Below, one piece after another: positions 43,459 to 52,399 of a stretch of 64,000 nt of DNA. The translations under genes and the position numbers were made by a program. Numbering within the stretch: position 1 is the stretch's first letter; each line of letters opens with the position of its first letter. The notes below the pieces were generated by a model. The model saw only the letters and a list, made by a program, of their open reading frames with translations. It had not been told where the DNA came from and made no database searches. The stretch comes from Kaistella solincola (GTDB taxonomy: Bacteria > Bacteroidota > Bacteroidia > Flavobacteriales > Weeksellaceae): assembly GCF_000812875.1 (NCBI RefSeq), contig NZ_JSYK01000003.1, positions 62,001 through 126,000 on the forward strand, in the 5' to 3' direction.

Positions 43459-45120
43459 TTACCGTTTTATCACGATTTTTTTCATTGGTTCCTGCGGCTT
43501 TTTGTTCTGGAACTTTTTAATCAAATTGTAAAAAACCAGAAAACCAAAGACAAAAATGCAGATTCTCGAAAGCAAATCACCGGCTCGCGTGTAGAAAGTC
43601 TGATGTTCGTACAGATTTATTTTCGCAAAAAGCGTCGTTTTATCGCCATAAAAAGTATCAGCCACCACATCGCCTCTCGCATTGATGTGCGCTGAAATTC
43701 CACTGTTTGCCGCGCGGGCAATTTCCCGTCGCGTTTCTATCGCGCGCATTCGTGAGTACGCCATCAGCTGCTTGTGGCCCTGCGTTTCGCCCCACCAGGA
43801 ATCGTTGGTCATAATGGCGAGAAAATTCGCACCTTTTTTCACATAATCAGTTACGAATTCGCCGTAGATGCTTTCGTAGCAAATGATTGGCGCTAATTTT
43901 CCTTCATTAAAAGGGTTTGAAAATGCTTTTCTTTCAGCATCTACGCCCAGAGACGCTGTAGTTCCGCCCAAATTCAGCATTGCGTCACCCAAAAGTGGTT
44001 TTAAAACATTGATATACGGGAAAATTTCCACGCCGGGAACCAATTTTCCTTTATGGTAAACTTCCACTTTTTGATTCGGAATAATCTGCACCGCAGAATT
44101 ATAACTGTCTACAAAAATTTCCTGCGAAGTTTGGTACGCGGTATTTGATTTCTGATTTGCGTCAGGATAAAAACGGTGCGAAGAAATGCCCGTCGCGAAA
44201 ACGGAGTTTGGATGTTTGGTTAAAAATGACTTCACTGTATTTAAAAGTTCGCTGTCTTCAAATCCGGTTTCGGAAATGGAACCAAATCCAGGAATAGATG
44301 TTTCTGGACCGATATAATAATCGATTTTTCCTTTCGAGTTTTCTTCTGCTAAAGTGAGCAAATCGTTTAAAATTGTCAAACTGTCTTTGGAATATTTTTC
44401 GGTGTACGGGTTTAATTCCGGCTGAAGCATGAGCACGTTTACCGACCCGCTGGACTTTAAATCGATATTTTGGTATTTAACGCTGGAAATCAGCATGGGC
44501 AACAAAATTCCGGCTGCTAAAATTGCAGAATTAAGAATTAAAGATTTGCGTTTTCTGCCGGCTTCCCAGATTCTCAATGTGTAAAATGCGTAAACATTCA
44601 CCAATAATATCCAGAAACTCCCACCGGTAGCGCCCAACGTATCGTACCACTGAATAATTTTCGGGTAATCGGCGAAGACGTTTCCTAAATTCAACCACGG
44701 CCATGTAAGTTCCCAGCTTAGATGAATTTTCTCAAAAACCATCCAAATTGCCACGAAAAAAACCAAACCGAAGTACGTTCCCTGCGAGTTTTTGTACCAA
44801 TGGTAACATTGAAAAATAAAAGCATAAAACAAAGAATTCAGCACCACGGGAACAACAACTGCGAATAAAGAATTTGAACCATCCGGGTTTTTAGCGCCGT
44901 AAAGCCAACCTGTGGTGACGATATTCCAAATAATAAAAGCAAGATAGGAAAGCCCGAAAATCGTGAGACTTTTTTTCTTGAGGTTTGAAAACTTTGAAAT
45001 GTCATGCTCCAGAATCAGAAGCGGAACGAGCGCAATAAAAATGAAAAACGGGATGCCATAAGTAGGCCAGGAAATGCTCAGCAAAACGGCTGAGAGTAAA
45101 GAAAGGATAATATATTTCAT
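43459..45120 (-). CDS. lnt: Apolipoprotein N-acyltransferase
   Basis: Lnt adds the third acyl chain to the N-terminal cysteine of lipoproteins at the inner membrane. The 553-residue protein has about seven N-terminal membrane spans and a periplasmic nitrilase-like domain. The catalytic triad is present: Glu in IGPETSIPG, Lys in HKGKLVPGVEIFPY and Cys in ICYESIYGE. It ends with a C-terminal span. Start 45120 is supported by a minus-strand TAACTTTG at 45148-45155; a longer frame would include that promoter. Confidence 0.95.
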   Translation of the reverse strand: MKYIILSLLSAVLLSISWPTYGIPFFIFIALVPLLILEHDISKFSNLKKKSLTIFGLSYLAFIIWNIVTTGWLYGAKNPDGSNSLFAVVVPVVLNSLFYAFIFQCYHWYKNSQGTYFGLVFFVAIWMVFEKIHLSWELTWPWLNLGNVFADYPKIIQWYDTLGATGGSFWILLVNVYAFYTLRIWEAGRKRKSLILNSAILAAGILLPMLISSVKYQNIDLKSSGSVNVLMLQPELNPYTEKYSKDSLTILNDLLTLAEENSKGKIDYYIGPETSIPGFGSISETGFEDSELLNTVKSFLTKHPNSVFATGISSHRFYPDANQKSNTAYQTSQEIFVDSYNSAVQIIPNQKVEVYHKGKLVPGVEIFPYINVLKPLLGDAMLNLGGTTASLGVDAERKAFSNPFNEGKLAPIICYESIYGEFVTDYVKKGANFLAIMTNDSWWGETQGHKQLMAYSRMRAIETRREIARAANSGISAHINARGDVVADTFYGDKTTLFAKINLYEHQTFYTRAGDLLSRICIFVFGFLVFYNLIKKFQNKKPQEPMKKIVIKR

Positions 45121-45147
45121 TGGTATTTTACGAATTGTATTGGTTTT

Positions 45148-45155
45148 CAAAGTTA
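45148..45155 (-). promoter_or_regulatory. lnt promoter -7 box
   Basis: TAACTTTG on the minus strand lies 27 nt before the start codon at 45120. Confidence 0.6.
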
Positions 45156-45231
45156 AGATTACTTCGCGGGAAAACCTTAAAATTGAAGCAAATAAAAATC
45201 CGAAAAAAATGCTCGTGACGCAAGCAAAAAA

Positions 45232-45262
45232 TAAAAAAAAGCGGTTATTTCCGCTTTTTATT
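45232..45262 (-). terminator. Terminator of folB
   Basis: On the minus strand AAAAAGCGG pairs with CCGCTTTTT around AAATAA and is followed by Ts. Confidence 0.75.
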
Positions 45263-45286
45263 TTTAATTTCTAAAATTTATAAAAT

Positions 45287-45320
45287 GAAAAAATTACCGG
45301 TTTTAGCGGCAAATTTTTTT
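45287..45320. repeat. AT-armed palindromic repeat overlapping folB stop
   Basis: GAAAAAATTACCG GTTTTAG CGGCAAATTTTTTT. Its right end meets the folB stop codon at 45319. Confidence 0.7.
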
Positions 45321-45678
45321 AAAATTCATTTTCAATCTGAATGCTGACGCCATGCATTTCGCCTTTCATCGGCGGGTTTGTTTTGGTTATTTTTATTTTT
45401 ATGAATTTCACGTGCGAAAATTTCAGTTTGATGTTTTTCAAAATTCTGCCCGCAACATGTTCCATCAATTTGGAATTGATTTTCATTTCCTGGTGAATGA
45501 TGCCGTTGATTTCAGCATAATTAATGGTATCTGCCAAGTCATCAGTGCCGACCGCTTTCCAAAGATCGGCGTGAACTTCGACATTCAAAATATAATAGGT
45601 GCCCAGAATGGTTTCTTCGGGTAAAACGCCATGATACGCGAAAATTTTCAGGTCTTCGATAAATATTTTTGAAGTCAT
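45319..45678 (-). CDS. folB: Dihydroneopterin aldolase
   Basis: FolB cleaves 7,8-dihydroneopterin in folate synthesis. The 119-residue protein has IFIEDLKIFAYHGVLPEET (family start with Tyr-His-Gly), ADTINYAEINGIIHQEM and HVKFIKIKITKTNPP with the catalytic Lys. The length is standard for the octameric enzyme. It has its own terminator and is separated from nadA by a repeat-rich gap. Confidence 0.95.
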   Translation of the reverse strand: MTSKIFIEDLKIFAYHGVLPEETILGTYYILNVEVHADLWKAVGTDDLADTINYAEINGIIHQEMKINSKLMEHVAGRILKNIKLKFSHVKFIKIKITKTNPPMKGEMHGVSIQIENEF

Positions 45679-45697
45679 TTACAAACATTTAAAAAAT

Positions 45698-45730
45698 TAA
45701 AAAATTGCCTGATTTAACGTCTTATTTTTC
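45698..45730. repeat. AT-armed palindromic repeat, degenerate
   Basis: AAAAAATTGCCTG ATTTAACG TCTTATTTTTC. Confidence 0.5.
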
Positions 45731-45737
45731 ATCTCCA

Positions 45738-45836
45738 TCCTTCAACCTATGCGTTAGCCAGCAATAGGGATGGAAGTGGAAATCCCGGACCCGCTGCGGC
45801 GGGGAGGAATTGAAACGGACAGCCCGGCTTTTTTTT
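45738..45836. repeat. GC-rich structured intergenic element, possibly related (inverted) copy 3
   Basis: The stretch includes AGGGATGGAAGTGGAAATCCCGG, CCCGCTGCGGCGGGG and GGAATTGAAACGGACAGCCCGG (given in parts). CCCGCTGCGGCGGG forms a stable hairpin and the outer parts contain complementary GGGAT/ATCCC. The relation to copies 1 and 2 is looser than between those two. A short open frame through it is not a credible gene. Confidence 0.45.
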
Positions 45837-45869
45837 GCGAAGAGCAAAGAAAGGCAAAAAAGATTGCCC

Positions 45870-45901
45870 AAAAAATTTGCCCTTTTAAGCCCGAATTTTT
45901 A
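45870..45901. repeat. AT-armed palindromic repeat overlapping nadA stop
   Basis: AAAAAATTTGCCC TTTTAA GCCCGAATTTTTA; the nadA stop codon at 45899 lies in its right arm. Confidence 0.6.
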
Positions 45902-46918
45902 TTTGATGGTGGTGGAAAGTTCCAGCATTTTTTCGATGGGCTTCAATGCTTTGAGGCGAAGTTCTTCGTCCATCGTAATTTCCGGAAGTTCATATTTCAT
46001 GCATAAATAAAGCTTTTCAAGCGTGTTTCTCTTCATGTAAAAACATTCGGAGCAGTTGCAGGATTCGTCGAAAACCAGCGCGGGCATGAGTTTTTTGTGT
46101 GGCGCGCGTTTTTTCATTTCGTGTAAAATGCCTTCTTCGGTGGCGACGATAAATTCCTGTGCATCATCTTTTTCCACGAAATTCAACAGTGCGGAAGTGG
46201 AACCGACGAAATGTGCGAGATCCAGCACGGCGCTTTCGCTTTCCGGGTGCGCGATGAGTTTGGCGTGTGGATTTTCTGCGAGTTGCTGCGCGATTCTTTC
46301 CATGGAGAACGCCTCGTGCACGATGCAGGTGCCGTCCCACAAAATCATATCGCGGCCGGTTTTTTTCATGAGAAATCTACCGAGATTTTTGTCCGGTGCG
46401 AAAATAATCGGTCGGTCCGTCGGTAACGACCGGATGATGGTTTCGGCATTTGAGCTGGTGACGATAATATCGGATTCTGCCTTTGTTTCTGCGTTACAGT
46501 TGATGTAAGTTGCGATGAGCGCGTCGGGATGTTTGGCGCGCATGGCACGTAAACCTTCACCGCTACAGCCATCTGCAAGCGAACAACCGGCTTGCGTGTC
46601 CGGAAGTACGACTTTTTTGCTCGGATTTAAAATTTTCGCGGCTTCTGCCATAAAATGGACGCCACAAAAAGCGATCATATCTGCATCGGTATCTTTTGCG
46701 GCGCGCGCGAGCTGAAGCGAATCGCCAAGATAATCTGCAATATCCTGGATTGCCGGCGGCTGGTAATAATGTGCCAGAATAACGGCGTTTTTTTCTTTTT
46801 TGAGGTCCAGAATCGCCTGCACCAAATCGTCGCCTTGCGGAATGATGAGGTCATCAATTTTCAGAAATCCGCGAACGGGAAGATTTGCTTTGGCTTTATT
46901 TAAATTTTCGGTGCTCAT
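45899..46918 (-). CDS. nadA: Quinolinate synthase
   Basis: NadA condenses iminoaspartate and dihydroxyacetone phosphate into quinolinate, using a [4Fe-4S] cluster. The 339-residue protein has AVILAHYYQPPAIQDIADYLGDS (part), FCGVHFMAE, YINCNAETKAESD and FDESCNCSECFYMKRN, containing the expected cluster cysteines. It is last in an apparent operon after the epimerase-like gene (5-nt gap). No nadB or nadC is nearby. Confidence 0.96.
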   Translation of the reverse strand: MSTENLNKAKANLPVRGFLKIDDLIIPQGDDLVQAILDLKKEKNAVILAHYYQPPAIQDIADYLGDSLQLARAAKDTDADMIAFCGVHFMAEAAKILNPSKKVVLPDTQAGCSLADGCSGEGLRAMRAKHPDALIATYINCNAETKAESDIIVTSSNAETIIRSLPTDRPIIFAPDKNLGRFLMKKTGRDMILWDGTCIVHEAFSMERIAQQLAENPHAKLIAHPESESAVLDLAHFVGSTSALLNFVEKDDAQEFIVATEEGILHEMKKRAPHKKLMPALVFDESCNCSECFYMKRNTLEKLYLCMKYELPEITMDEELRLKALKPIEKMLELSTTIK

Positions 46919-46923
46919 GGTAT

Positions 46924-47643
46924 TTAAAAATTTTTCGGATTTGGATGAATAAATTGATAGTTGAAATCGCGGATTAATTTTTCCGAAGAAATTATTCGCT
47001 GCTTCTCTTTGCTTTTTTTGGTTTTTTCCGGATTTAAGATCTCAGCAATTGTTGGATGTTCCGGCGCCACCAAATTATAGGTTTCACCTTTTCTTTCGGA
47101 ATTGATGAAAAGTTCGACGACTGCTAAAATATCTTCGTAATGAATATAATTTGCGGCTTTATCTGGGTTTTCTGGCTCGCGGTTTTTGTAGATGTTTTTA
47201 AGCGAACGGTCGTCGCCCATCAAGCCACCCAAACGCAAAATATTCGTCTGTGGATATTGATTTCTGACCAAAGTTTCCGCTGCGCTGATGTCTGTCCGTA
47301 AATTTCCGGTGTTTTCTTCGGTGAAAACTTCTTTTTCCTGCGGATAAATCCCAGTGGAGCTGAAAAGTAAAGTTTTCGGGAATTGAGTTTCGAGTGTTTG
47401 AAAACCTTCAAACCAGGAATTGCGGGAAATCGGCATGCTGAAAATGGCCATATCAACGGAATCCAAAACGCTGAAATCCGGATTTTGTGCAAAATTTAAC
47501 AAATGAACTTCACTCGCGACTTTTTGCAAAGGCAAAATTTTGTCCGCCGAAGTAGTGGTGGCGATGAGGTGGTAATTTTTTTTAGTCAGATAGTCTGCCA
47601 GTTTACTGCCAACCCAACCTGCACCTATTATTGCTATTCTCAT
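46924..47643 (-). CDS. NAD(P)-binding epimerase/dehydratase-like protein
   Basis: This 239-residue Rossmann-fold protein begins RIAIIGAGWVGSKLADYLTKK, with the GxGxxG dinucleotide motif. It has FSSTGIYPQEKEVFTEEN and YIHYEDILAVVELFI, as in extended short-chain dehydrogenase/epimerase members related to YeeZ. The catalytic Tyr-x3-Lys is replaced by a pattern I cannot place, so its activity is uncertain. Its start overlaps the gmk stop codon (ATGA), showing tight coupling. Confidence 0.82.
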   Translation of the reverse strand: MRIAIIGAGWVGSKLADYLTKKNYHLIATTTSADKILPLQKVASEVHLLNFAQNPDFSVLDSVDMAIFSMPISRNSWFEGFQTLETQFPKTLLFSSTGIYPQEKEVFTEENTGNLRTDISAAETLVRNQYPQTNILRLGGLMGDDRSLKNIYKNREPENPDKAANYIHYEDILAVVELFINSERKGETYNLVAPEHPTIAEILNPEKTKKSKEKQRIISSEKLIRDFNYQFIHPNPKNF

Positions 47644-48206
47644 GAGTTCAGAAAATTTTGCAGCAGTTGCTCTACTTTATGTTTTGCGACTTCCAGTTGG
47701 TCGTTTACTACAATTTCATCGAAGTCGTCTTTGAAGGAAATTTCTTCCGTCGCTTTTTCCACACGCATTTTTATGGTTTCCATATCGTCGGTTCCGCGCG
47801 CGATTAAGCGAAGTTCCAGATCTGCGACGGACGGCGGCATGATGAAAACGGAAAGTGCTTTTTCGCCGAAATATTTTTTCAAGGAAATTCCGCCCTGCAC
47901 ATCCACATCGAAAATTACGGTTTTTCCGGCGGCCCAAATTCTTTCCACTTCGGATTTTAAAGTTCCGTAAAATTTATCGGTATAAACTTCTTCAAATTCC
48001 ACAAAAGCATTTTCACCGATTTTCCGGCGGAAAACTTCGGAGGTGATAAAATGATAATCGATGCCGTTTTCTTCAGTTCCTCTTGCAGCGCGCGTTGTAC
48101 ACGAAATGGAAAAGGCTAGCTCCGGAAAGCGCGAAAGGCAATGTTTAACCAAAGTTGTTTTTCCACTGCCGGAAGGTGCTGAAAATATGATTACTTTTTC
48201 TTTCAA
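47640..48206 (-). CDS. gmk: Guanylate kinase
   Basis: Gmk phosphorylates GMP to GDP. The 188-residue protein shows the P-loop FSAPSGSGKTTLVKH (residues ~8-17), the GMP-binding SISCTTRAARGTEENGIDY, FVEFEEVYTDKFYGT and VIFDVDVQGGISLKK. Length is normal. It lies in the yicC-gmk order common in bacteria and overlaps the next gene by 4 nt. Confidence 0.97.
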   Translation of the reverse strand: MKEKVIIFSAPSGSGKTTLVKHCLSRFPELAFSISCTTRAARGTEENGIDYHFITSEVFRRKIGENAFVEFEEVYTDKFYGTLKSEVERIWAAGKTVIFDVDVQGGISLKKYFGEKALSVFIMPPSVADLELRLIARGTDDMETIKMRVEKATEEISFKDDFDEIVVNDQLEVAKHKVEQLLQNFLNS

Positions 48207-48257
48207 ACGGTATTTTTTAATTAAAATCTATTTTATGTAAAACGAAAAAAAATGCCT

Positions 48258-49115
48258 TTAAAGCACGTTTAAAGTTTGTTCTTTCACTTTTTCCAGGTCG
48301 TCTTTCATCATCACCACGAGTTTCTGGATTTCTGCGTGGCTGGCTTTTGAACCCAATGTATTGATTTCGCGCCCAATTTCCTGCGAAATAAAACCGAGTT
48401 TCTTCCCGTTGAAATTTTCCTGCTGCATGACTTCCTTATAATATTTAAGGTGTTGCGCGAGCCGAACTTTTTCTTCAGCGATATCCAGTTTTTCGGTGTA
48501 GTAGGCCATTTCCTGGTAAAAACGCGTTTCATCAAGCTGGTCAAATTCGCTGAGCGATTTTCGGTAACGTTCTTTTACACCTTCCATCCGGATTCCTTCA
48601 TAAGGTTCCACCTGCGAGAGATAAGATTCGATATTATCAATATTTCTCGTGAGCTCATCCTGTAAAATTTTACCCTCTGTTTGGCGGAATTTTCCGAAAT
48701 TTTCTAAAGCTTCTTCTACAAGCTTCACAAGGAAATTCCATTCTTCTTCGGTTAAATCTTCAGATTTTGAAGAAATGGCGTCCGGCATGCGGATCGCCAT
48801 TTTCAGATATTCAAATTCTGGCCCGTCTGCGGCTATTTTTTTCAGTTCTGCCATGTAAGATTTTACCAAAGTTTCGTTCACTGTGGTTTCAGAAACTTCA
48901 CTCAGCGATTCTACGTTGACGTAGCAATCTACTTTTCCGCGCTGTACACGGTCATTCAATAATTTGCGGAGATCGTATTCTTTTTCCTTGTAACGAAACG
49001 GAATTTTTATGTTGAGGTCAAATGATTTGCTGTTCAGCGATTTCAAGTCTACGGTAATCTTTTTACCTTCGAAAACGCCTTCACTTCGGCCAAAGCCGGT
49101 CATTGATAAAATCAT
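48258..49115 (-). CDS. YicC family endoribonuclease-like protein
   Basis: This 285-residue YicC/YloC protein starts ILSMTGFGRSEGVFEGKKI, the family hallmark, and ends with the DUF1732 region (ETRFYQEMAYYTEKLDIAEE, IGREINTLGSKASHAEIQKL). Family members have been linked to RNA turnover and stationary-phase survival. It lies 51 nt upstream of gmk and is probably the first gene of a four-gene unit ending with nadA. A minus-strand TATCTTTG at 49133-49140 is its promoter. Confidence 0.94.
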   Translation of the reverse strand: MILSMTGFGRSEGVFEGKKITVDLKSLNSKSFDLNIKIPFRYKEKEYDLRKLLNDRVQRGKVDCYVNVESLSEVSETTVNETLVKSYMAELKKIAADGPEFEYLKMAIRMPDAISSKSEDLTEEEWNFLVKLVEEALENFGKFRQTEGKILQDELTRNIDNIESYLSQVEPYEGIRMEGVKERYRKSLSEFDQLDETRFYQEMAYYTEKLDIAEEKVRLAQHLKYYKEVMQQENFNGKKLGFISQEIGREINTLGSKASHAEIQKLVVMMKDDLEKVKEQTLNVL

Positions 49116-49132
49116 GGAAATTCTTTATTAGA

Positions 49133-49140
49133 CAAAGATA
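49133..49140 (-). promoter_or_regulatory. yicC-gmk-epimerase-nadA promoter -7 box
   Basis: TATCTTTG on the minus strand lies 17 nt before the start codon at 49115. Confidence 0.6.
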
Positions 49141-49210
49141 ATTATTTCCAACCGTCTGCGCTTAGTAAGCGTCCTGAAAACTTTCCGCAGTTACGGAAAA
49201 GATTATTTTA

Positions 49211-49218
49211 TATATTTG
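49211..49218 (+). promoter_or_regulatory. PASTA gene promoter -7 box
   Basis: TATATTTG lies 26 nt before the ATG at 49245. Confidence 0.6.
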
Positions 49219-49244
49219 CACTTATTAAATAAAGACTCAAAAAT

Positions 49245-50291
49245 ATGCTAAAATCGCTTTTCCATTGGAAAGTTCTGGTTAATTTGCTGGTAGCGGCAGC
49301 AGTTTTCGTAGGATTGGTTTGGCTTACTTTCCGGTGGTTGGAAGTCCATACCAATCATGGCAAAGAAATTCCGGTGCCGAACGTGATGAACCGTTCTGTA
49401 CACGAAGCGATTAAGATTCTGGACGATTCCGGTTTGGAATATGAGGTAGATAGCTTTAAATATGACCCAAAATACAGACCTTTTCAGGTTTTACAGATTT
49501 ATCCTTCGGCGGGTTCACGCGTAAAAGACGGCAGAACCATCGTTTTGAAAGTGAATCCAAGAACGTACGCGCAGGTTTCCGTGCCGGATGTTCTAGACCG
49601 TTATAAAGGCCTAGCTTTCCGTCAGTTAGAACAGGTTGGTTTGAAAGTGGGCGATACGATTTATGAACCAAGCATTCAGCGCGATGCGGTTTTAAGGCTT
49701 ATTTATAACGGAAATTCCATAAAACCGGGCGCTTTACTGCCACGTTTTTCTTCGGTTGACTTGGTTATTGGCGCTGGTCCGCAGCGAAATATTACCATAC
49801 CAAATGTAGTTGGGCTGACGGTGCAGGAAGCGAAAGCGATTATTAAACAAAATCTTTTCGAAGTTGGTCTTGTAGAATATGAAGATGGCGTGGGAGATGA
49901 ATCGGATATTGTCTATTTCCAGGATCCGGCGCCGGGCGATGTACGTGACCAGGGAATGCAGATGGATATTTGGGCGAGTAAAAAAACTCCCGCTGAAATG
50001 GGCAGAAAAATTTCGGAACTTACGTCGATGTACCGAATTAAAATTGATATGAACGCACCCGTTTATATTGACGAGGGAGCGGATTATATTCCGCCGGCAC
50101 CACAAAGACGGGAACCTTCACAGGAGGTTCCAAGACCAACGATTCCTGCGGAAACAACACCGAAAGTGGAGACGCCGAAGCCTTCTACTGAAACAAAGCC
50201 GAAAGCAACAGACACTAAAACTACGACGCCAAAAACTTCGCCACCGAAAACCGAAGAAAAATCAAAAGCCAAAAAAGTGGTGGTGGAGTAA
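49245..50291 (+). CDS. PASTA domain-containing membrane protein
   Basis: This 348-residue protein has one N-terminal membrane span (VLVNLLVAAAVFVGLVWLTF, residues ~11-30) and three PASTA domains outside the membrane (starts near residues 42, 113 and 187; IPVPNVMNRSVHEAIKIL, VSVPDVLDRYKGLAFRQL, ITIPNVVGLTVQEAKAII). The Pro/Thr/Lys-rich tail is apparently disordered. PASTA domains bind peptidoglycan fragments; here no kinase domain is attached. It is followed by an RluA-type synthase, a frequent pairing in Bacteroidota. Confidence 0.92.
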   Translation: MLKSLFHWKVLVNLLVAAAVFVGLVWLTFRWLEVHTNHGKEIPVPNVMNRSVHEAIKILDDSGLEYEVDSFKYDPKYRPFQVLQIYPSAGSRVKDGRTIVLKVNPRTYAQVSVPDVLDRYKGLAFRQLEQVGLKVGDTIYEPSIQRDAVLRLIYNGNSIKPGALLPRFSSVDLVIGAGPQRNITIPNVVGLTVQEAKAIIKQNLFEVGLVEYEDGVGDESDIVYFQDPAPGDVRDQGMQMDIWASKKTPAEMGRKISELTSMYRIKIDMNAPVYIDEGADYIPPAPQRREPSQEVPRPTIPAETTPKVETPKPSTETKPKATDTKTTTPKTSPPKTEEKSKAKKVVVE

Positions 50292-50313
50292 TAAAAATTC
50301 CTTAAAGATTCTA

Positions 50314-50347
50314 AAGCTTCAACGGAAATGTTGGAGCTTTTCTTTAC
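50314..50347 (+). terminator. Terminator-like hairpin between PASTA and RluA genes
   Basis: AAAGCTTCAAC pairs with GTTGGAGCTTT (one G-T) around GGAAAT and is followed by a T-rich stretch. An ATG at 50328 lies in this hairpin, arguing that translation of the next gene starts later. Confidence 0.6.
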
Positions 50348-50351
50348 AATA

Positions 50352-51410
50352 ATGATGACAGACGAACACGAAAACTTCCCAGATGAAGAATTAATAGGTC
50401 CCGAAACCGAAGCGGAAGCCGAAGGACTTTTTGAACATCTTTCGCTAAAAGTTGATAAAGGCCAGGCGCCACTGCGAATTGATAAATATTTGCAGATATT
50501 CCGGCAGAATTCTTCGCGGAATAAAATTTCCCAGACTTGCCGTGCAGGAAATGTCGTGGTAAACGGCAGTTCGGTAAAACAAAATTATAAGGTAAAACCA
50601 GGTGATGAAATTTCGGTGCTGTTAACGCATCCGCCGCGCCAAAATCTGATAATTCCACAGGATATTCCGATCAATATTGTTTATGAAGATGATGATGTGG
50701 TTGTGGTGGACAAAGACCCCGGCATGGTGGTTCATCCCGGACATGGAAATTATGACGGAACGCTGGTAAACGCGTTAGCTTACCATTTTGAAAAAAACGG
50801 AGTAAAATCTGATTTGGACCGCGTGGGACTTGTGCACCGCATTGATAAAGATACTTCCGGACTTTTAGTTATTGCAAAAACCGAATATGCATTGAGTTTT
50901 CTTGCTAAACAGTTTTTTGACCGAACTACGAAAAGACTTTATTGGGCTTTTGTGTGGGGAAATCTGGAAGAAGATTCAGGAACGATTACCGGAAATATTG
51001 GGCGCCACCTGAAAAACCGAATGCAGATGGCGGTTTTCGAAGACGGAAGTTTTGGCAAGCACGCCGTAACACATTATAAAGTTTTGGAGCGTTTCCGTTA
51101 TATGACCTGGGTGGAATGTAAGCTTGAAACCGGCCGAACGCACCAAATCCGTGCACATTTTAAGCATATTGGTCATACATTGTTTAATGACGAACGATAT
51201 GAAGGACACCAGATTTTAAAAGGAATCAATCTGCCGAAATACAAGCATTTCATCAAAAATGTTTTTGAAGTTTTGCCGCGTCATGCGCTGCACGCGCATA
51301 CCTTAGGGTTTATTCACCCTACCACAAAAAAAGAAATGTATTTCGAAAGTCCCATGCCTAAAGACATGGAAGACGCTTTACAAAAATGGCGCAAATATTT
51401 AGAATCCTAA
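50352..51410 (+). CDS. RluA family pseudouridine synthase (RluD-like)
   Basis: This is a pseudouridine synthase that modifies uridines in 23S rRNA or tRNA. From 50352 it has 352 residues: an acidic leader, an S4 RNA-binding domain (LRIDKYLQIFRQNSSRNKIS, residues ~45-105) and the catalytic domain with GLVHRIDKDTSGLLVIAKT, holding the catalytic Asp. KLETGRTHQIRAHF is also present. RluD-like by order of domains; the exact target cannot be stated. The ATG at 50352 (or 50355) is chosen because an earlier ATG lies inside a terminator-like hairpin. Confidence 0.93.
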   Translation: MMTDEHENFPDEELIGPETEAEAEGLFEHLSLKVDKGQAPLRIDKYLQIFRQNSSRNKISQTCRAGNVVVNGSSVKQNYKVKPGDEISVLLTHPPRQNLIIPQDIPINIVYEDDDVVVVDKDPGMVVHPGHGNYDGTLVNALAYHFEKNGVKSDLDRVGLVHRIDKDTSGLLVIAKTEYALSFLAKQFFDRTTKRLYWAFVWGNLEEDSGTITGNIGRHLKNRMQMAVFEDGSFGKHAVTHYKVLERFRYMTWVECKLETGRTHQIRAHFKHIGHTLFNDERYEGHQILKGINLPKYKHFIKNVFEVLPRHALHAHTLGFIHPTTKKEMYFESPMPKDMEDALQKWRKYLES

Positions 51411-51425
51411 GTCACCAAACTTTTT

Positions 51426-51433
51426 TATATTTG
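51426..51433 (+). promoter_or_regulatory. porP/sprF-like promoter -7 box
   Basis: TATATTTG lies 21 nt before the ATG at 51455, just after the RluA stop codon. Confidence 0.65.
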
Positions 51434-51454
51434 ATGAAAATTCAGCCTTTTAGC

Positions 51455-52399
51455 ATGAAAAAATTTGGTTTTTTATTTTTCACCCTCGTTTTTTTCGCGA
51501 CCGGAAAAAGCCAGGAAACCCTGCCGTATTACCAGCAATATTTGTTAGACGGGGATTTTCTATTCAATCCGGCGCTTTACGGAAAAACTGATGATGTGGT
51601 TTTGAACTTAAATTACCAGAAACAGTTTTCAAATTTCGAGCAATCGCCAAACGTACAATCCATCGGGCTTAATGCCAATGTTTTCGACCGTGTAGGAGCG
51701 GGTTTGTCATTTTTTAAGGATCAAAACGGTCCAATTTCATCAACCGGGATTTCTGCAGGTGCGTCATATTTTATTCCTTTGGATGATGACGGCGAACGTG
51801 CAAACCAGTTCTCTTTCGGTACCAACGTCAATTTTTATAATATGAATTTTGACTTGAGTATGCTGAATCCAGCCGAACCTGGAGATCCACTCTTAACCGC
51901 GGATTCCATTTTTCTCATTTATGCTAATCTCGGACTTGCCGTAACTTACCACAATTTTTTCGGTGGAGTTTCCATCAACGATATTGCTTTGAGCAACGAC
52001 ATCCCAATTGTCAACGGAATCGAGCCGGAACCAACGAAATATTTATTAAACGCGGGTTACGATTATTACTTAAGCGACGGTTTTTATATCAGTCCTTCGG
52101 TTTTGCTTAATTTAAATACCAATTCTTCGCGCTTTGTAGATATTAATTTGATGGCGACCGCCGAATCCGATGAAAATTCATTTTCGGCTGGTGCAAGTTT
52201 CCGCAGTGGGCTTAATAAATATGGTAACCAAACTCTAGCACTTTCGCCGGTGGTTAAAGCCACCGTAAACCGGTTCTTTTTCGGTGCGAGCTATAATTTT
52301 GGTATGTCGGATATTCAGCAATACGCAGGCAGCAGTTTTATGATCAGCATCGGTTATAAATTCGATAATTTCATCAATTCCAGAGGGTATCGTTATTAA
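51455..52399 (+). CDS. Type IX secretion system membrane protein, PorP/SprF family
   Basis: This 314-residue outer-membrane beta-barrel protein has a signal peptide (KKFGFLFFTLVFFATGKSQ) and the family pattern LPYYQQYLLDGDFLFNPAL. It has repeated amphipathic strands and a final aromatic C-terminal strand (SFMISIGYKF). SprF/PorP proteins help particular surface proteins through the T9SS and attach them; several paralogues per genome are normal and their partner is often encoded next door, but none is seen here. Start 51455 fits the signal peptide and the promoter position. Confidence 0.92.
   Translation: MKKFGFLFFTLVFFATGKSQETLPYYQQYLLDGDFLFNPALYGKTDDVVLNLNYQKQFSNFEQSPNVQSIGLNANVFDRVGAGLSFFKDQNGPISSTGISAGASYFIPLDDDGERANQFSFGTNVNFYNMNFDLSMLNPAEPGDPLLTADSIFLIYANLGLAVTYHNFFGGVSINDIALSNDIPIVNGIEPEPTKYLLNAGYDYYLSDGFYISPSVLLNLNTNSSRFVDINLMATAESDENSFSAGASFRSGLNKYGNQTLALSPVVKATVNRFFFGASYNFGMSDIQQYAGSSFMISIGYKFDNFINSRGYRY

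Noticed and set aside
45770-46010. Open frames of 66-78 codons across the GC-rich element and nadA 3' end
   Set aside because: They run through a structured repeat and antisense to nadA, have no promoter and no family resemblance.
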